Shown here: positions 34,687 to 43,268 of the stretch, one piece after another | How positions within the stretch are numbered: the first letter of the stretch is position 1 | Layout: each line of letters opens with the position of its first letter | Assembly (NCBI RefSeq): GCF_030812215.1 | Contig: NZ_JAUSSG010000004.1 | Span: forward strand, 186,001 to 250,000 | DNA: 64,000 nt | Origin: Variovorax boronicumulans | GTDB taxonomy: Bacteria; Pseudomonadota; Gammaproteobacteria; Burkholderiales; Burkholderiaceae_C | Direction of reading: 5' to 3' | The notes under the pieces: generated by a model | Told to the model about the DNA's origin: nothing | What the model saw: only the letters and a program-made list of their open reading frames with translations | Database searches by the model: none | Position numbers and translations under genes: made by a program

Positions 34687-35120
34687 TCGGGGTCCTTCCC
34701 TTCTTGCGTGCGGGTGGGGCACGCCGTGCGCCTGCTTGTTGCGGGTGGGCGGACTTTAATGGAAGGCGTGTCGAGGGATCGGTAGGACGCTGGCGTCTGT
34801 TCGAACTCGCCAGACAAGGGCGGTTCCATATGCTCGAAACGCGTCAGGGGCAAGACGGCCATCACATCCTTTTCCTGACTGACCCTCCGGGACTGGTCGT
34901 AGATGGCTTCCTAGAAAACGTGGGCAAGCGAAACAGCGACCTTCCCCCATCGAATTGACCGGTGAGCGCGATCACATTGAGCAGCCGCTTTTGAGTGAAG
35001 GGAAAGTCTTCTTCGGGACCATCGCTGAAGTTAACCTGCAGCCAACATAAGCGTCGAAGGGTTCTGGAGCCCTTCATATTCAAAACCTACCCCCGCTTGC
35101 TCGAGATGCCGCCTTTCGTC
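34687..35120. other. Divergent intergenic region
   Basis: About 430 bases between the TPR-like gene and the GreB-like gene. Short frames here have no family look. I see no clear promoter, repeat or terminator. Confidence 0.4.
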
Positions 35121-35603
35121 ATGGATAAATTCTTGCTGCAACAGCAAGTGCTGGAACGACTCGCTGAAGACCTGCTGCAAGTCGAGCAGGCAGTGCGGGC
35201 GGCCCATGAAACGGCGACTCACGAAGAGAACATCGCCGAAAACAAATACGACACATTGGGACTCGAAGCTGCCTACCTGGCCACCGGCCAAGCTCGGCGC
35301 GCCGAAGCGATCCGCCAGACGATGGCCAATTGGCGCCAATTCCGCCCGCGTCCCTACGACGCCAGCAAAGGTATACAGCTCGGTGCGCTGGTCTGCCTGG
35401 TCGATTCCGACGACAAGCAGCAACAGCTTTTCCTCGGCCCGAATGGGGGCAGCATGACGTTGGTCAGCGGCGCTCAGCTCGTTCAGGTCATCAGCAGCGA
35501 AGCACCTTTGGGCAGGGCCATGCTGGGCAAATGCGAGGGTGATGAGGTGTCAATACAGGTGGCTCTGACCCGACGGCAGTTTGAGGTGCTGCGGGTTCAT
35601 TGA
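35121..35603 (+). CDS. GreA/GreB-family transcription elongation factor-like protein
   Basis: A 160-residue protein with the two-part Gre layout. The N-terminal coiled coil spans about residues 3-75 (LLQQQVLERLAEDLLQVEQAVRAAHE... NKYDTLGLEAAYLATGQARRAEAI). The C-terminal FKBP-like domain runs from about 90 (IQLGALVCLVDSDDKQQQLFLGPNGGSMTL... LGRAMLGKCEGDEVSI). The acidic pair needed at the coiled-coil tip of true GreA/GreB (D41/E44 in E. coli) is not obvious; ENKYDTLG is at the expected place. It may be a Gre-like competitor such as Rnk/GfhA. The start is uncertain between 35106 and 35121. Confidence 0.75.
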   Translation: MDKFLLQQQVLERLAEDLLQVEQAVRAAHETATHEENIAENKYDTLGLEAAYLATGQARRAEAIRQTMANWRQFRPRPYDASKGIQLGALVCLVDSDDKQQQLFLGPNGGSMTLVSGAQLVQVISSEAPLGRAMLGKCEGDEVSIQVALTRRQFEVLRVH

Positions 35604-35722
35604 GCCGCAAGCAAGTTAGATAGAGCCTCCATCCACAGCTAGCTGAAATCGCGCAGCGACGGAGGCTCTGGTTGCTATCGAGCGGGAGTGGCCAGAGTGG
35701 CTGAACTCCTGTCTGTCTTGGG

Positions 35723-36232
35723 TCAGTAGGCACCCATGTAGTCGCGCTTACCGATCTCGATACCGTTGTGGCGCAAGATGGCATAGGTGGTGGTCACGTG
35801 GAAGAAAAACTGCGGCAGTCCATAGTGCAGAAGATATGCGCCTGCGGTCAGCTTCTTTTCCTTGGGGGTGCCGGGGCGCAATACGATCTCGCGGCTCTCG
35901 CTTGAATCAAATTGCTCAGACTTGAAGGAGCCGATATGGGCCAACGCTTTGGCGATCAACGCTTGCAGGTCGGCGAAGCTGACCTCAGTGTCGGGCCAGG
36001 ACGGCACCTCGGCACCAGCCAGGCGAGAGGCAATGCCCTTGGAGAAGTCTGCGGCGATCTGTACCTGACGTACCAGCGGAAACATGTCAGGGAACAGCCG
36101 CGCCTGCAGCAGCGCATTTGGATCGATATTTTTTTGCGTCGCGTGGTCTTCGGCCTTCTTGAGCACGTCGGACAGGGCGCGCAGCATCTGCTGCATGACG
36201 GGAACGGAGGCGTTGTACAGCGGGCTGGTCAT
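35723..36232 (-). CDS. DUF1993 family protein
   Basis: A 169-residue soluble protein with the DUF1993 pattern: SVPVMQQMLRALSDVLKKAEDHA at the start, ARLFPDMFPLVRQVQIAADFSKG, then GTPKEKKLTAGAYLLHYGLPQFFFHVTTTYAILRHNGIEIGKRDYMG at the end. The family is related to the DinB-like four-helix fold and has no established activity. The ATG at 36232 is preferred because family similarity begins at MTSPLYN. Function unknown; it stands alone on the leftward strand. Confidence 0.85.
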   Translation of the reverse strand: MTSPLYNASVPVMQQMLRALSDVLKKAEDHATQKNIDPNALLQARLFPDMFPLVRQVQIAADFSKGIASRLAGAEVPSWPDTEVSFADLQALIAKALAHIGSFKSEQFDSSESREIVLRPGTPKEKKLTAGAYLLHYGLPQFFFHVTTTYAILRHNGIEIGKRDYMGAY

Positions 36233-36596
36233 AGGGAGTTCACTTCTGAAATTGGGCACGATGGCCGGAGTTGGCGTGGCAGAGGCCCTGCCGACCATGC
36301 AAGGCTAACAGCACAGGGCGAACTGAATCGCCCCGGTTTTTGTGGCCAGCTTTTTTCCCGCTGGTAGTTGGAGCAGCCGCGTTGAAGGGCAGCAGTTCAC
36401 TAGCAAGAAGCGGGCGTCAATTACAGACGCGCGACAGACCGCGATCGCTGCACAGCTGTCCTTCGCGTACGCACTCCTCAGACTGTCTGCTGCTGTTCGA
36501 CACCAGGCAGAGAACGGCGCGGATGGGCCCGAAGCCGAAGTTCGATTCGCTCCAAAGCGGCCGCTCCCCGGCGGCGCAAGTTGCGGTCGCGACAAT
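36233..36596. other. Intergenic region, nothing recognised
   Basis: About 364 bases between two leftward genes. It should contain the promoter of the DUF1993 gene. Frames present are short and lack family features; no repeat or strong hairpin seen. Confidence 0.35.
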
Positions 36597-37220
36597 TTAT
36601 TCGGTGTTGAGTGCGTATTGCTCGGAGATCGGGACTGGGCGCCGTGAGCTACTCTGCGTCGAGCCCTGCTCGGTATGGAGGAAAGGGTAGAAGTTGAAGC
36701 ACTGGTCCCCAGGTAGGGCACTCACCTCATGCTCCCATCCGACCCAGCGCATCTGATCGTAAAAGGTGTGGAGGCGTTTGGTAAACGCCCATTGCATGAA
36801 CGCAGCATGACCAACTCCCAGGCCCTCCCACTTGAGCGTGTCCGGTGCGAGATAGTAGACAACCCCTTGGTCGTCACCGAAAGCGCCGCCATTGAGCGCG
36901 AAGAATCCGCCGATCGCATCATCTGCCACAAGACAAAACCCGTTCGACCGCCCTGCGTTCCAAGTCGCAATGTTGCGAGTCAATCTGGGGTGTCCCGAGC
37001 CAAGCATCCTTAACCATCCCCCGTCTATCAAGATGCCACCCGTCCCGTATGCCACGGCTCCGAGCACCGACCGGGTGGTCACCTGAAGCTCAACGAGGAC
37101 ATCGCCTCTGCTTGTGGACGGAGGCAGTATCTCAACGGAGAGTTCGGCCTCCCGAGCCCATTGTTCAACAAGCGCCATTGCTGGCTCTCGGATTTCCAGC
37201 AATTCATTCAGTGAACGCAC
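36597..37220 (-). CDS. DUF2625 family protein
   Basis: A 207-residue protein matching the DUF2625 pattern: LQVTTRSVLGAVAYGTGGILIDGGWLRMLGSGHPRL, then LVADDAIGGFFALNGGAFGDDQGVVYYLAPDTLKWE, and LPGDQCFNFYPFLHTEQG near the C-terminus. Stand-alone DUF2625 proteins are found in varied bacteria, with no known enzyme activity; several relatives in similar neighbourhoods behave like orphan immunity genes, which is my inference. The gene begins a run of small leftward accessory genes up to about 39.9 kb. Confidence 0.82.
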   Translation of the reverse strand: MRSLNELLEIREPAMALVEQWAREAELSVEILPPSTSRGDVLVELQVTTRSVLGAVAYGTGGILIDGGWLRMLGSGHPRLTRNIATWNAGRSNGFCLVADDAIGGFFALNGGAFGDDQGVVYYLAPDTLKWEGLGVGHAAFMQWAFTKRLHTFYDQMRWVGWEHEVSALPGDQCFNFYPFLHTEQGSTQSSSRRPVPISEQYALNTE

Positions 37221-37301
37221 GAACGTGTCCCTCAGTGTCCGGTTGTGACCGAATTTTGCCGCGGCGACGAGTAACCACGCTTGGCCGAGTCTGGCTTGGG
37301 A

Positions 37302-37655
37302 TCACGGCGATCTTTGAAACAGAACTGCGCGCTTCACCTGCTGGTCGCCGACGGTTGCCCGAACAATCTCTACGGCGTTTCGGAGGCGACGGCGATTCCG
37401 TTCCTGCTGTTCGTCGCTCATGTCGCTCCCAATCCAGAAGATCGACTGCCATCCTTTTTCGGAGATCGGAGCGTTGTTTATGACAGACCAGAAAGCAAGA
37501 TCTAGCGCCTTGTTCTGACTCATCAGCTCTAGCACCCTTTGCACATTGAGCTCAGTCACATTTCCAAGCACAAAGATGTCTACGAAGTACTTCTCTTCTC
37601 CGGATGGAGGATGAGCAACCAGTGCTCTTTCGATTGCAGCCAACTCGACATCCAC
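37302..37655 (-). CDS. Hypothetical protein
   Basis: A 117-residue soluble protein of unknown family. It has an alternation of strands and helices (KYFVDIFVLGNVTELNVQRVLELMS; ALDLAFWSVINNAP; AVEIVRATVGDQQVKRAVLF) but no catalytic motif. Local GC is lower than in the catabolic operons, like its neighbours. It lies in the same orientation as the DUF2625 gene. Immunity-type or accessory function is possible but unsupported. Confidence 0.5.
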   Translation of the reverse strand: MDVELAAIERALVAHPPSGEEKYFVDIFVLGNVTELNVQRVLELMSQNKALDLAFWSVINNAPISEKGWQSIFWIGSDMSDEQQERNRRRLRNAVEIVRATVGDQQVKRAVLFQRSP

Positions 37656-37808
37656 TGTTTTCTCCCGTTGAGGTGAACTGCAACCGGTTCGGCGACGTCC
37701 AAGTCGCTCACGGTTTTGGAATCTCCAATCTGCGGTGCGAACTTCTGGTGACAGGTGAATTTTGCGCCACGACCGACCGGTCTTGGCCGAAATGGGCCAG
37801 TGGACAGG

Positions 37809-38156
37809 TCAGGCTGAATTGTTGACGAGCGCCTCGAGGTTGTCATAGGCGTAGCCTCGGCGATCAGTGATGAGCGTGTTCGCACGCGCAAGCAGAGCTT
37901 CAGGTATCGGCCCATCTTTCGTCAGGGCAAGTAGGGCAGTCGCGATTTCTGTCGCCCCGACTGCTTCGAAGGCCTCGGCAAATGTGCACATGGCAGGTAC
38001 TCCGTATCGATCAATCAACCCGTCGATTCCGTCCTTGTCGCAATAGACCTCTGCCTCAGAAATCGCGAAAACCAGCTTCTGAACCCCGGTCAGAGACGCA
38101 AGGCCATGTCGTTCACCGAGTTCGAGCGCATCGCGGATCGCAGTGTCGGAATCCAT
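37809..38156 (-). CDS. Hypothetical protein (DMP19/DUF4375-like)
   Basis: A 115-residue all-helical acidic protein (AISEAEVYCDKDGIDGLIDRYGVPAMCTFAEAFEAVGATEIATALLAL; RRGYAYDNLEALVN). The pattern of a YCD.DGIDGLIDRYG segment followed by AFEAVGA resembles DUF4375/DMP19-type proteins, which include DNA-mimic-like members; this assignment is by eye only. It is upstream of the previous hypothetical gene in the same direction. Confidence 0.55.
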   Translation of the reverse strand: MDSDTAIRDALELGERHGLASLTGVQKLVFAISEAEVYCDKDGIDGLIDRYGVPAMCTFAEAFEAVGATEIATALLALTKDGPIPEALLARANTLITDRRGYAYDNLEALVNNSA

Positions 38157-38294
38157 GATTTCTGAGTTTCGGGTCTGAAAGTCTGGTTATGGCCGGCCGC
38201 AGCCGCATGGCTGCCGACGCAAGAGGCCGCGCGCAGACTTGCCGCTGCAAAAGTGGTCGCCCCTGTTCTTCTTTTCGTGTCCGAGCATCGATAG

Positions 38295-38786
38295 TCAGAA
38301 ACCGACTCGGTGATACTTGCGATTCGCACCTTCAAGACCAATCCAGACGCCGTGTTCCGGATTTTCGCCGAGGTCCTCGACATATACGGCGACCCCATTG
38401 CCCGACTCTCTATAGCGCGCAACGTAGACATGCCGCGGCTTCATGTCCTTTACTTCAACCTCAAGGTTTGCCAGCCGATAGTTAATCGACGGCAGCGCGA
38501 GACGGAAATCAGTCGAGTAGCGCACCAAGAATTTGTGAGTGCCTGGCAAGACACGAACCCAGATCGGACATCCAACCTGCCAACACGATGGCTCCTTTCC
38601 GTCGATCAGCTGAATCTCGACGCCCACCTGTTTTGTTTGCTTTTCGTCAACTGCAGCAAAAACGGACGTGTTCGAAAGCTCAGGTGTCCCTTCATACATC
38701 GCATAAGGAGCGTGGTGGTACGCGCAACCCGAAACTGCAAGAAGCACGAGAACAGATGCGATTCTGAAAATGGTTGCTGACGACAT
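38295..38786 (-). CDS. Hypothetical lipoprotein
   Basis: A 163-residue protein with a lipoprotein signal ending VSGC (Cys21), so it is probably membrane-anchored in the periplasm. The mature part is beta-rich (VGVEIQLIDGKEPSCW; VRVLPGTHKFLVRYS; NYRLANLEVEVKDMKPRHVYVARY) and resembles carbohydrate-binding or PEGA-like surface folds seen in many small lipoproteins. The start at 38786 is set by the signal sequence; the upstream extension to 38915 is rejected. It is followed upstream by a secreted TPR protein. Confidence 0.65.
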   Translation of the reverse strand: MSSATIFRIASVLVLLAVSGCAYHHAPYAMYEGTPELSNTSVFAAVDEKQTKQVGVEIQLIDGKEPSCWQVGCPIWVRVLPGTHKFLVRYSTDFRLALPSINYRLANLEVEVKDMKPRHVYVARYRESGNGVAVYVEDLGENPEHGVWIGLEGANRKYHRVGF

Positions 38787-38838
38787 ACTGAGATGAGGGA
38801 TTGAATGAAGGTTCGTTTCTGGCCGTGTGCAGGCATAG

Positions 38839-39645
38839 CTAGCGCTGCGCCAACTGTGCAAGGGTGCGTTTCGCCAACGCCTCGACGTCGCGTGGGGAGG
38901 TTGGAGCCAACGCAAGCTCTCCTAGGATCGCCTTCGCCTCGGAGGTCCTGTTCTGTTCGTGAAGTACCAAGGCTTTGTTGAGGAGTAGAAAGCCTCGAGT
39001 TTCTTCGTCCGGACGAGCCTTCAAGCCACTTTCTAGTAGCGCCGCGCGTCTACCGAGGTCGTCTTCCAACATGGCAGCAGTCTTCCACGCCGGTGCAAAT
39101 CCGGGCGTCACTCTAGTCATCGCTTGCGCGACCTGCCTTACCTTCTGCTTGTCAGTTTCCCATTCAAGGGCAACGTAGCTGAGATAGGTCCCACTGGGGA
39201 GTTCGCGGGTCAGTTCCATCCGAAGCGCGTGAACCGCCGTTTTGGCCGTGAAGAATCCTCTTGGAGCCATCTGGTCTACGCGTCGGTAGTATTCATACGC
39301 GGTGTCGAATTCCTTCTGAAGCAGGAAGGTGAAGGCTGCGTCGTACACCGGGTATGGCCAGGCCGGAGCCATCTTCGATGCCGCAGCGAAATGCGCCAGC
39401 GCCGTGCGATGGTCGCCTCGTTGGCCGGCCGCTCGGCCAAGGGCATGTTCTTTCTTCGCCGCCTCACTGACAAGAGTGGTGGACGCGAGTTCCCAGGTGA
39501 AGTTGCCGTTGGCCTCGGCTAGGTCGCTCTTCTTGAGAACACGGCCTGCCTTGTCCCTGAAGACAACTTCGTCTGTCGCAACGGCGAGCCACGGCGCAAG
39601 CATTGAACATATCAAGGCAAATTTCGCGAGCAAGGAAGACTTCAT
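38839..39645 (-). CDS. Secreted TPR protein
   Basis: A 268-residue protein with a signal peptide (MKSSLLAKFALICSMLAPWLAVA, cleavage near 23). Tetratricopeptide-like repeats follow: ALGRAAGQRGDHRTALAHFAAASKMAP, YDAAFTFLLQKEFDTAYEYYRRVDQMAP and LLLNKALVLHEQNRTSEAKAILGELAL. It is probably a periplasmic protein-interaction module. The neighbouring lipoprotein gene downstream is 52 bases away on the same strand, so they may work together. The start at 39645 is chosen for the signal peptide. Confidence 0.7.
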   Translation of the reverse strand: MKSSLLAKFALICSMLAPWLAVATDEVVFRDKAGRVLKKSDLAEANGNFTWELASTTLVSEAAKKEHALGRAAGQRGDHRTALAHFAAASKMAPAWPYPVYDAAFTFLLQKEFDTAYEYYRRVDQMAPRGFFTAKTAVHALRMELTRELPSGTYLSYVALEWETDKQKVRQVAQAMTRVTPGFAPAWKTAAMLEDDLGRRAALLESGLKARPDEETRGFLLLNKALVLHEQNRTSEAKAILGELALAPTSPRDVEALAKRTLAQLAQR

Positions 39646-39740
39646 AAATTCATTGGTCACGCTGGAAGGTGCGGCGGAATGTCGGCTTGTGGCCGACCTC
39701 TGACCTAGCCGCAAGTGAACGTTCGAACAGCTGAACTTCT

Positions 39741-39950
39741 TTATTTCTTCGCCAGGAATGCCGCCACCAGCGCGTTAGCGTGTCCGTGACCGATCTGATG
39801 CTCCGTCTTGAGCCGGTTCCCGAGTTCCATGTGTTTGAGAGGGCCTGCATCCTGAAGAACATTCATCCAGTGGGCGATTGGCTTCGCATAGGCCTTTTCA
39901 ATCGAAGGAAAATACGAGGCGGGGCCTTTGACTTTGGTCGTTTCGGTCAT
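39741..39950 (-). CDS. DUF4287 domain protein
   Basis: A 69-residue protein with the DUF4287 signature: KGPASYFPSIEKAYAKPIAHWMNVL and KTEHQIGHGHANALVAAFLAKK. These small proteins, often joined to DUF5655, are widespread with unknown function. The ATG at 39950 follows the family start; an in-frame extension to 40004 is possible. Confidence 0.8.
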   Translation of the reverse strand: MTETTKVKGPASYFPSIEKAYAKPIAHWMNVLQDAGPLKHMELGNRLKTEHQIGHGHANALVAAFLAKK

Positions 39951-40131
39951 TGACTTTCCGTTGGTAGGCTGAGGGTCTGGTGGAGCAAGTCCGGACATTG
40001 GCATTGAGGAATGGAAGGCCAGGCGTTCGACGTTTGAATCGTACTTTCGCTCCTGGCCGCATTCTGCCGTCGATGCTCACACAGCTTCACGCCTTTCGCG
40101 GGTCGTTGCCGGGCCGCACTTGAAGCTCAAA

Positions 40132-40214
40132 AGCGGGCAGGCCCTTGGGCACGGCAATCGCGTTCCAGCCGATCACCTCGAAGCCCTCGGGGCCGCCCGA
40201 TTCGGCGACGGTCG
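40132..40214 (-). pseudogene. Short remnant of a TctC/Bug receptor gene
   Basis: About 83 bases match, with only a few differences, the segment at 49106-49188 inside the TctC gene at 48916-49917 (the KGLPASVTEK to TVAESGGPKG region). No open frame extends on either side. It is an isolated fragment left by duplication and deletion. The flanking 40228-40252 also resembles a piece of the TPR-like gene near 33781, suggesting a patchwork of debris. Confidence 0.75.
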
Positions 40215-40278
40215 ATACAGCACCTCCGCCTTAAGGCGCCATCGCACGGCAGGCGCGCCTGAATCGACGGCGGTCGCT

Positions 40279-41952
40279 CTACCTGCCGGAAGCGTAGTGG
40301 CGCACGAAGATGCGCGTTCCCGCGCTAGGCTCGAACTGCTGCCAGGCCAGCACCGCGTTGCCCAGCTCGTTCATGCCGACATCGGGCGTGTTCGCCGCTT
40401 CGTCGCTGGTCTCCTGCAGCGCCTGCGCACCCCAGCCTTCGGCCAACGTGTGGCGGGACGTGTAGAGGTCGCCGGGGGCCTGCGTCCACGCGGCGATCGC
40501 GTTGCTCGCGTCGTCCACGCCCAGGCCGGGCAGGCTGGTGAGCGCTTGCGAAGCAGCTGCGCGCACCACCGTGTCCACACCGAATGCTGCGCCCGGTGCC
40601 GCGGTTGCGGCCATGAGCGCGTTGTCTTGCCGCCCCCAGCTCACCACCGCCGCGCCGGCCGCGTTCACGCGCAGCACCGGTGTGCTCAGGAAGGCCTGCG
40701 TCGACAGGAACGGTGCGCCCACGCGTGCCGTGCCGCCCTGCCATGCACCTCCCGAGAAGCGCTTGAACCACACGGCGCTTTCCCACTGGTTGCTGCCGCC
40801 GGGCAGGTCGGCCTGGCCCCAGGCCAGCAGCGCATTGCCGCCGGCGTCGATCGCCAGGTCGTGCGCGCCTATCGATTGCGAGGTGCCGGCATCGGGCACC
40901 AGCTCTGCCGCCGCGCCCCAGGTGCCGGCCGCGTTGGCGCTGTTGGTCCATAGCGATGAGCTGATGCCGGTGGAGCGCTTCCACACCGCCAGCGCTTCGC
41001 CTGAGCCCGCCACCACCACGGCCGGATCGCCGTTCACCACGCCCGAGACCTCGTCGGTCTCGATCAGTTCGGCCGTGCCCCAGCCGCCCGATGGCGTGTA
41101 GCGATTGGCATAGATGCTGAAGCGCGTGGCCGGGCCGATCTGCGACCACACCGCCACCGCGTTGCCGTTGGCGTCGATGCCCGTGCTCGCGAAGCCGACC
41201 GTGCCGGCGCCTGTTTCCAGCAGCGCCGGTGCACCCCAGCCGGTGGCCGGGTCGACCTGCAGCGCCCACATGTCGTAGGCGCCCGGCGAACTCAGCTGCG
41301 TCCATGCCACCACGGCACGGCCGCTGTTCTTGTCGATGGCCACGCGAATGTCGCGCACCCCGCCGCTGTTGGCTTCCAGGCGCTGCGGCGTGCTCCAGCC
41401 GTCGCCCGGGCGGTAGAGGCTGCCCCACAGCCTGTCGATCAACTGGCCGGCCTCGAGCTGGCGCCATACGAGCAGCGCGCGCCCTTGCGCATCGACCGCC
41501 ACCTTCGGCTGGCTCGCGCCGCCGGCCGACAGCGTGATCGCATCGCCCCAGCCCACCACCGGCGGTGCGGCAACGAACGTGGCCGTCACGGCGCGCGCGG
41601 CGTCCATGCGCACGGTGCAGGTGGGCGCATTGCTGCTGCACGCGCCGCCCCAGCTGTCCAGCACCTGCCCCGCCGCTGGCGTGGCCGCGAGCGTGACCTG
41701 CGTGCCGGCTGCGAAATCGGCGCCGCAGTTGGCTGCACAGTCGATGCCCGCGGGCTGCGACGCCACGCGGCCCGCGCCGGTGATGCTCACATCAAGGCGG
41801 TAGGCAACGCCCGCCGGCGGCGGATTGCCGATGGGCGGAAAAAGCCCGCCACCGGAGCCACCACCGCCACCGCCGCATGCCGACAACAAGGCCGCAAAGC
41901 CCAGGGTCCATGCGCACGCCGTCCATCGCCTGAAGATGCTCTTCTTGGTCAT
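40279..41952 (-). CDS. Large lipoprotein with repeated beta modules
   Basis: A 557-residue lipoprotein with the lipobox LSAC (Cys26) and a Gly-rich linker. Residues about 50-128 resemble a divergent InlB B-repeat-type domain (LDVSITGAGRVASQPAGIDC... WGGACSSNAPTCTVRMDAARAVTATF). The rest consists of about seven repeats of the form GNAVAVWSQ / GRALLVWRQ / NAIAAWTQ spaced by 50-60 residues, which suggests a beta-propeller facing the outside. Similar lipoproteins are common in Comamonadaceae; ligand unknown. It is divergent from the next small lipoprotein gene. Confidence 0.8.
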   Translation of the reverse strand: MTKKSIFRRWTACAWTLGFAALLSACGGGGGGSGGGLFPPIGNPPPAGVAYRLDVSITGAGRVASQPAGIDCAANCGADFAAGTQVTLAATPAAGQVLDSWGGACSSNAPTCTVRMDAARAVTATFVAAPPVVGWGDAITLSAGGASQPKVAVDAQGRALLVWRQLEAGQLIDRLWGSLYRPGDGWSTPQRLEANSGGVRDIRVAIDKNSGRAVVAWTQLSSPGAYDMWALQVDPATGWGAPALLETGAGTVGFASTGIDANGNAVAVWSQIGPATRFSIYANRYTPSGGWGTAELIETDEVSGVVNGDPAVVVAGSGEALAVWKRSTGISSSLWTNSANAAGTWGAAAELVPDAGTSQSIGAHDLAIDAGGNALLAWGQADLPGGSNQWESAVWFKRFSGGAWQGGTARVGAPFLSTQAFLSTPVLRVNAAGAAVVSWGRQDNALMAATAAPGAAFGVDTVVRAAASQALTSLPGLGVDDASNAIAAWTQAPGDLYTSRHTLAEGWGAQALQETSDEAANTPDVGMNELGNAVLAWQQFEPSAGTRIFVRHYASGR

Positions 41953-42162
41953 ATCTGCCGTTCCTCGTTCGCTGGCGCCGGGGCCCGGCGCCTTCTGTGC
42001 TGCTGTTCAATCAAGAGCGTCGGATCGTAGGAAGCAGCCCAGGCGCGGGCCATAGCACCATCGGGCACCTGCCCTAAGGTGCTGTATCGCGTGGCGCGGG
42101 GTGTGGCTAGGCTCGGTGTCCGGGCGAGGGTTCGCTCGTATCCCTCCACTTCACACCGTTGC

Positions 42163-42555
42163 ATGACGCATTCATCGACCCCTCTTCTCCTGGCATTGCT
42201 GACGGCGGCTGCACTTGCAGTCGGATGCGCCTCGACGGCGGTGACCGACGACGCCATCGTCACCAACACCTCGCGTGCCCTCGGCTTGCCGCCCTCCGCG
42301 TTCACCATCTCGAACCGTGCCGACAGCGGCGTGCAAACCACCTTCATCGCCAGGACCGACGGCGGCCGCACGTACAACTGCTACGTCGAAGGCTCGGTGT
42401 CGGTCGTGGGCCGCGTGGTCAGCGATGCCATCTGCCAGGAGATGCGCCAGAGCGATGCGCCCGCGTCCGCGCGCCGCTCCAACGCCAAGCCGGCGCCAGT
42501 ACCTGCCCCGGCACCGGCTTGCAACGCATTGCTGCGCGCCGCCGGCCGCTGCTGA
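42163..42555 (+). CDS. Small lipoprotein
   Basis: A 130-residue lipoprotein with signal sequence ending AVGC (Cys22). The mature part has a short conserved-looking core (LGLPPSAFTISNRADSGVQTTFIARTDGGRTYNCYVEGSVSVVG) and a Pro/Ala-rich tail. It lies 104 bases upstream of the response regulator in the same direction, so it may belong to that transcription unit. Function unknown. Confidence 0.7.
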   Translation: MTHSSTPLLLALLTAAALAVGCASTAVTDDAIVTNTSRALGLPPSAFTISNRADSGVQTTFIARTDGGRTYNCYVEGSVSVVGRVVSDAICQEMRQSDAPASARRSNAKPAPVPAPAPACNALLRAAGRC

Positions 42556-42659
42556 AAGACCCGGTCGATCCTGCGATTCCCGCGCTGCGCCAACCGGTGT
42601 GGACAATGGCGCCCCACGAGGAGATGGCGCGGCCCGCCGGGCCCGCACCGAGGATCACC

Positions 42660-43268
42660 ATGAAACTCCTGCTTGTCGACGATCACCCGCTGTTCGGTGT
42701 CGGTTTTGCGCATGCGCTCACGCACGCCCGCCCCGACTTCGAGGTCGAGACCGCCCTGTCGCTCGGGCAAGGCGTGGAACGCGCCTCGCAATGCCCGCCG
42801 GACATCGTGCTGATCGACTACCGCCTCGGCGGCGAAGACGGCCTGGAGGGTTTGCGCCTCTTCGGTGCCCGGCATCCCCTCGTGTCCCGGCTGATGATCT
42901 CCGGCGACGAAGAACCGGCCCTGGCCGCGCGCGCACGTGCCGCGGGCGCGGCCGGCTTCATCGGCAAGTCGCAGTCGGTGGCGCGCATCGCCGCCGCGCT
43001 GGACGAAGTCGCGGCCGGCGGCGAGGCTTTCGATGTGCTGCAGCCGCGCGCAGGCCTCCCCGCTTCCAGCCTCACGCCGCGGCAGCTCGAAGTGCTGTTG
43101 CTGGTCGCACAAGGCCGGCAGAACAAGCAGATCGCCGCCGAGCTGCAGATTGCGGAGCGCACGGTCAAGCTGCACATCACGGCCCTGCTCGATGCGATGG
43201 ATGCGCGCAACCGCACCCACCTGCTGGTGCAGGCGCGGCGCGCTGGGCTGATGCTGGACTTGCGATGA
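42660..43268 (+). CDS. LuxR/NarL-type response regulator
   Basis: A 202-residue two-domain regulator. The receiver has the acidic pair Asp7-Asp8, the phosphoacceptor Asp53 (VLIDYRLGG) and GFIGKSQS with the conserved lysine. The C-terminal NarL-type helix-turn-helix spans about 135-198 (LTPRQLEVLLLVAQGRQNKQIAAELQIAERTVKLHITALLDAM). Its stop codon overlaps the sensor kinase start as ATGA, so the two form a cognate pair. Target genes are unknown; the nearby lipoprotein is a candidate. Confidence 0.92.
   Translation: MKLLLVDDHPLFGVGFAHALTHARPDFEVETALSLGQGVERASQCPPDIVLIDYRLGGEDGLEGLRLFGARHPLVSRLMISGDEEPALAARARAAGAAGFIGKSQSVARIAAALDEVAAGGEAFDVLQPRAGLPASSLTPRQLEVLLLVAQGRQNKQIAAELQIAERTVKLHITALLDAMDARNRTHLLVQARRAGLMLDLR

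Noticed and set aside
34687..35120. Small genes in both directions in the TPR/GreB intergenic region
   Set aside because: Frames are short, overlap each other and lack ribosome binding sites and recognisable domains.
35622..35669. Terminator after the GreB-like gene from AGAGCCTCC / GGAGGCTCT arms
   Set aside because: The arms are perfect but 30 bases apart with no U-tract, so I do not call it a terminator.
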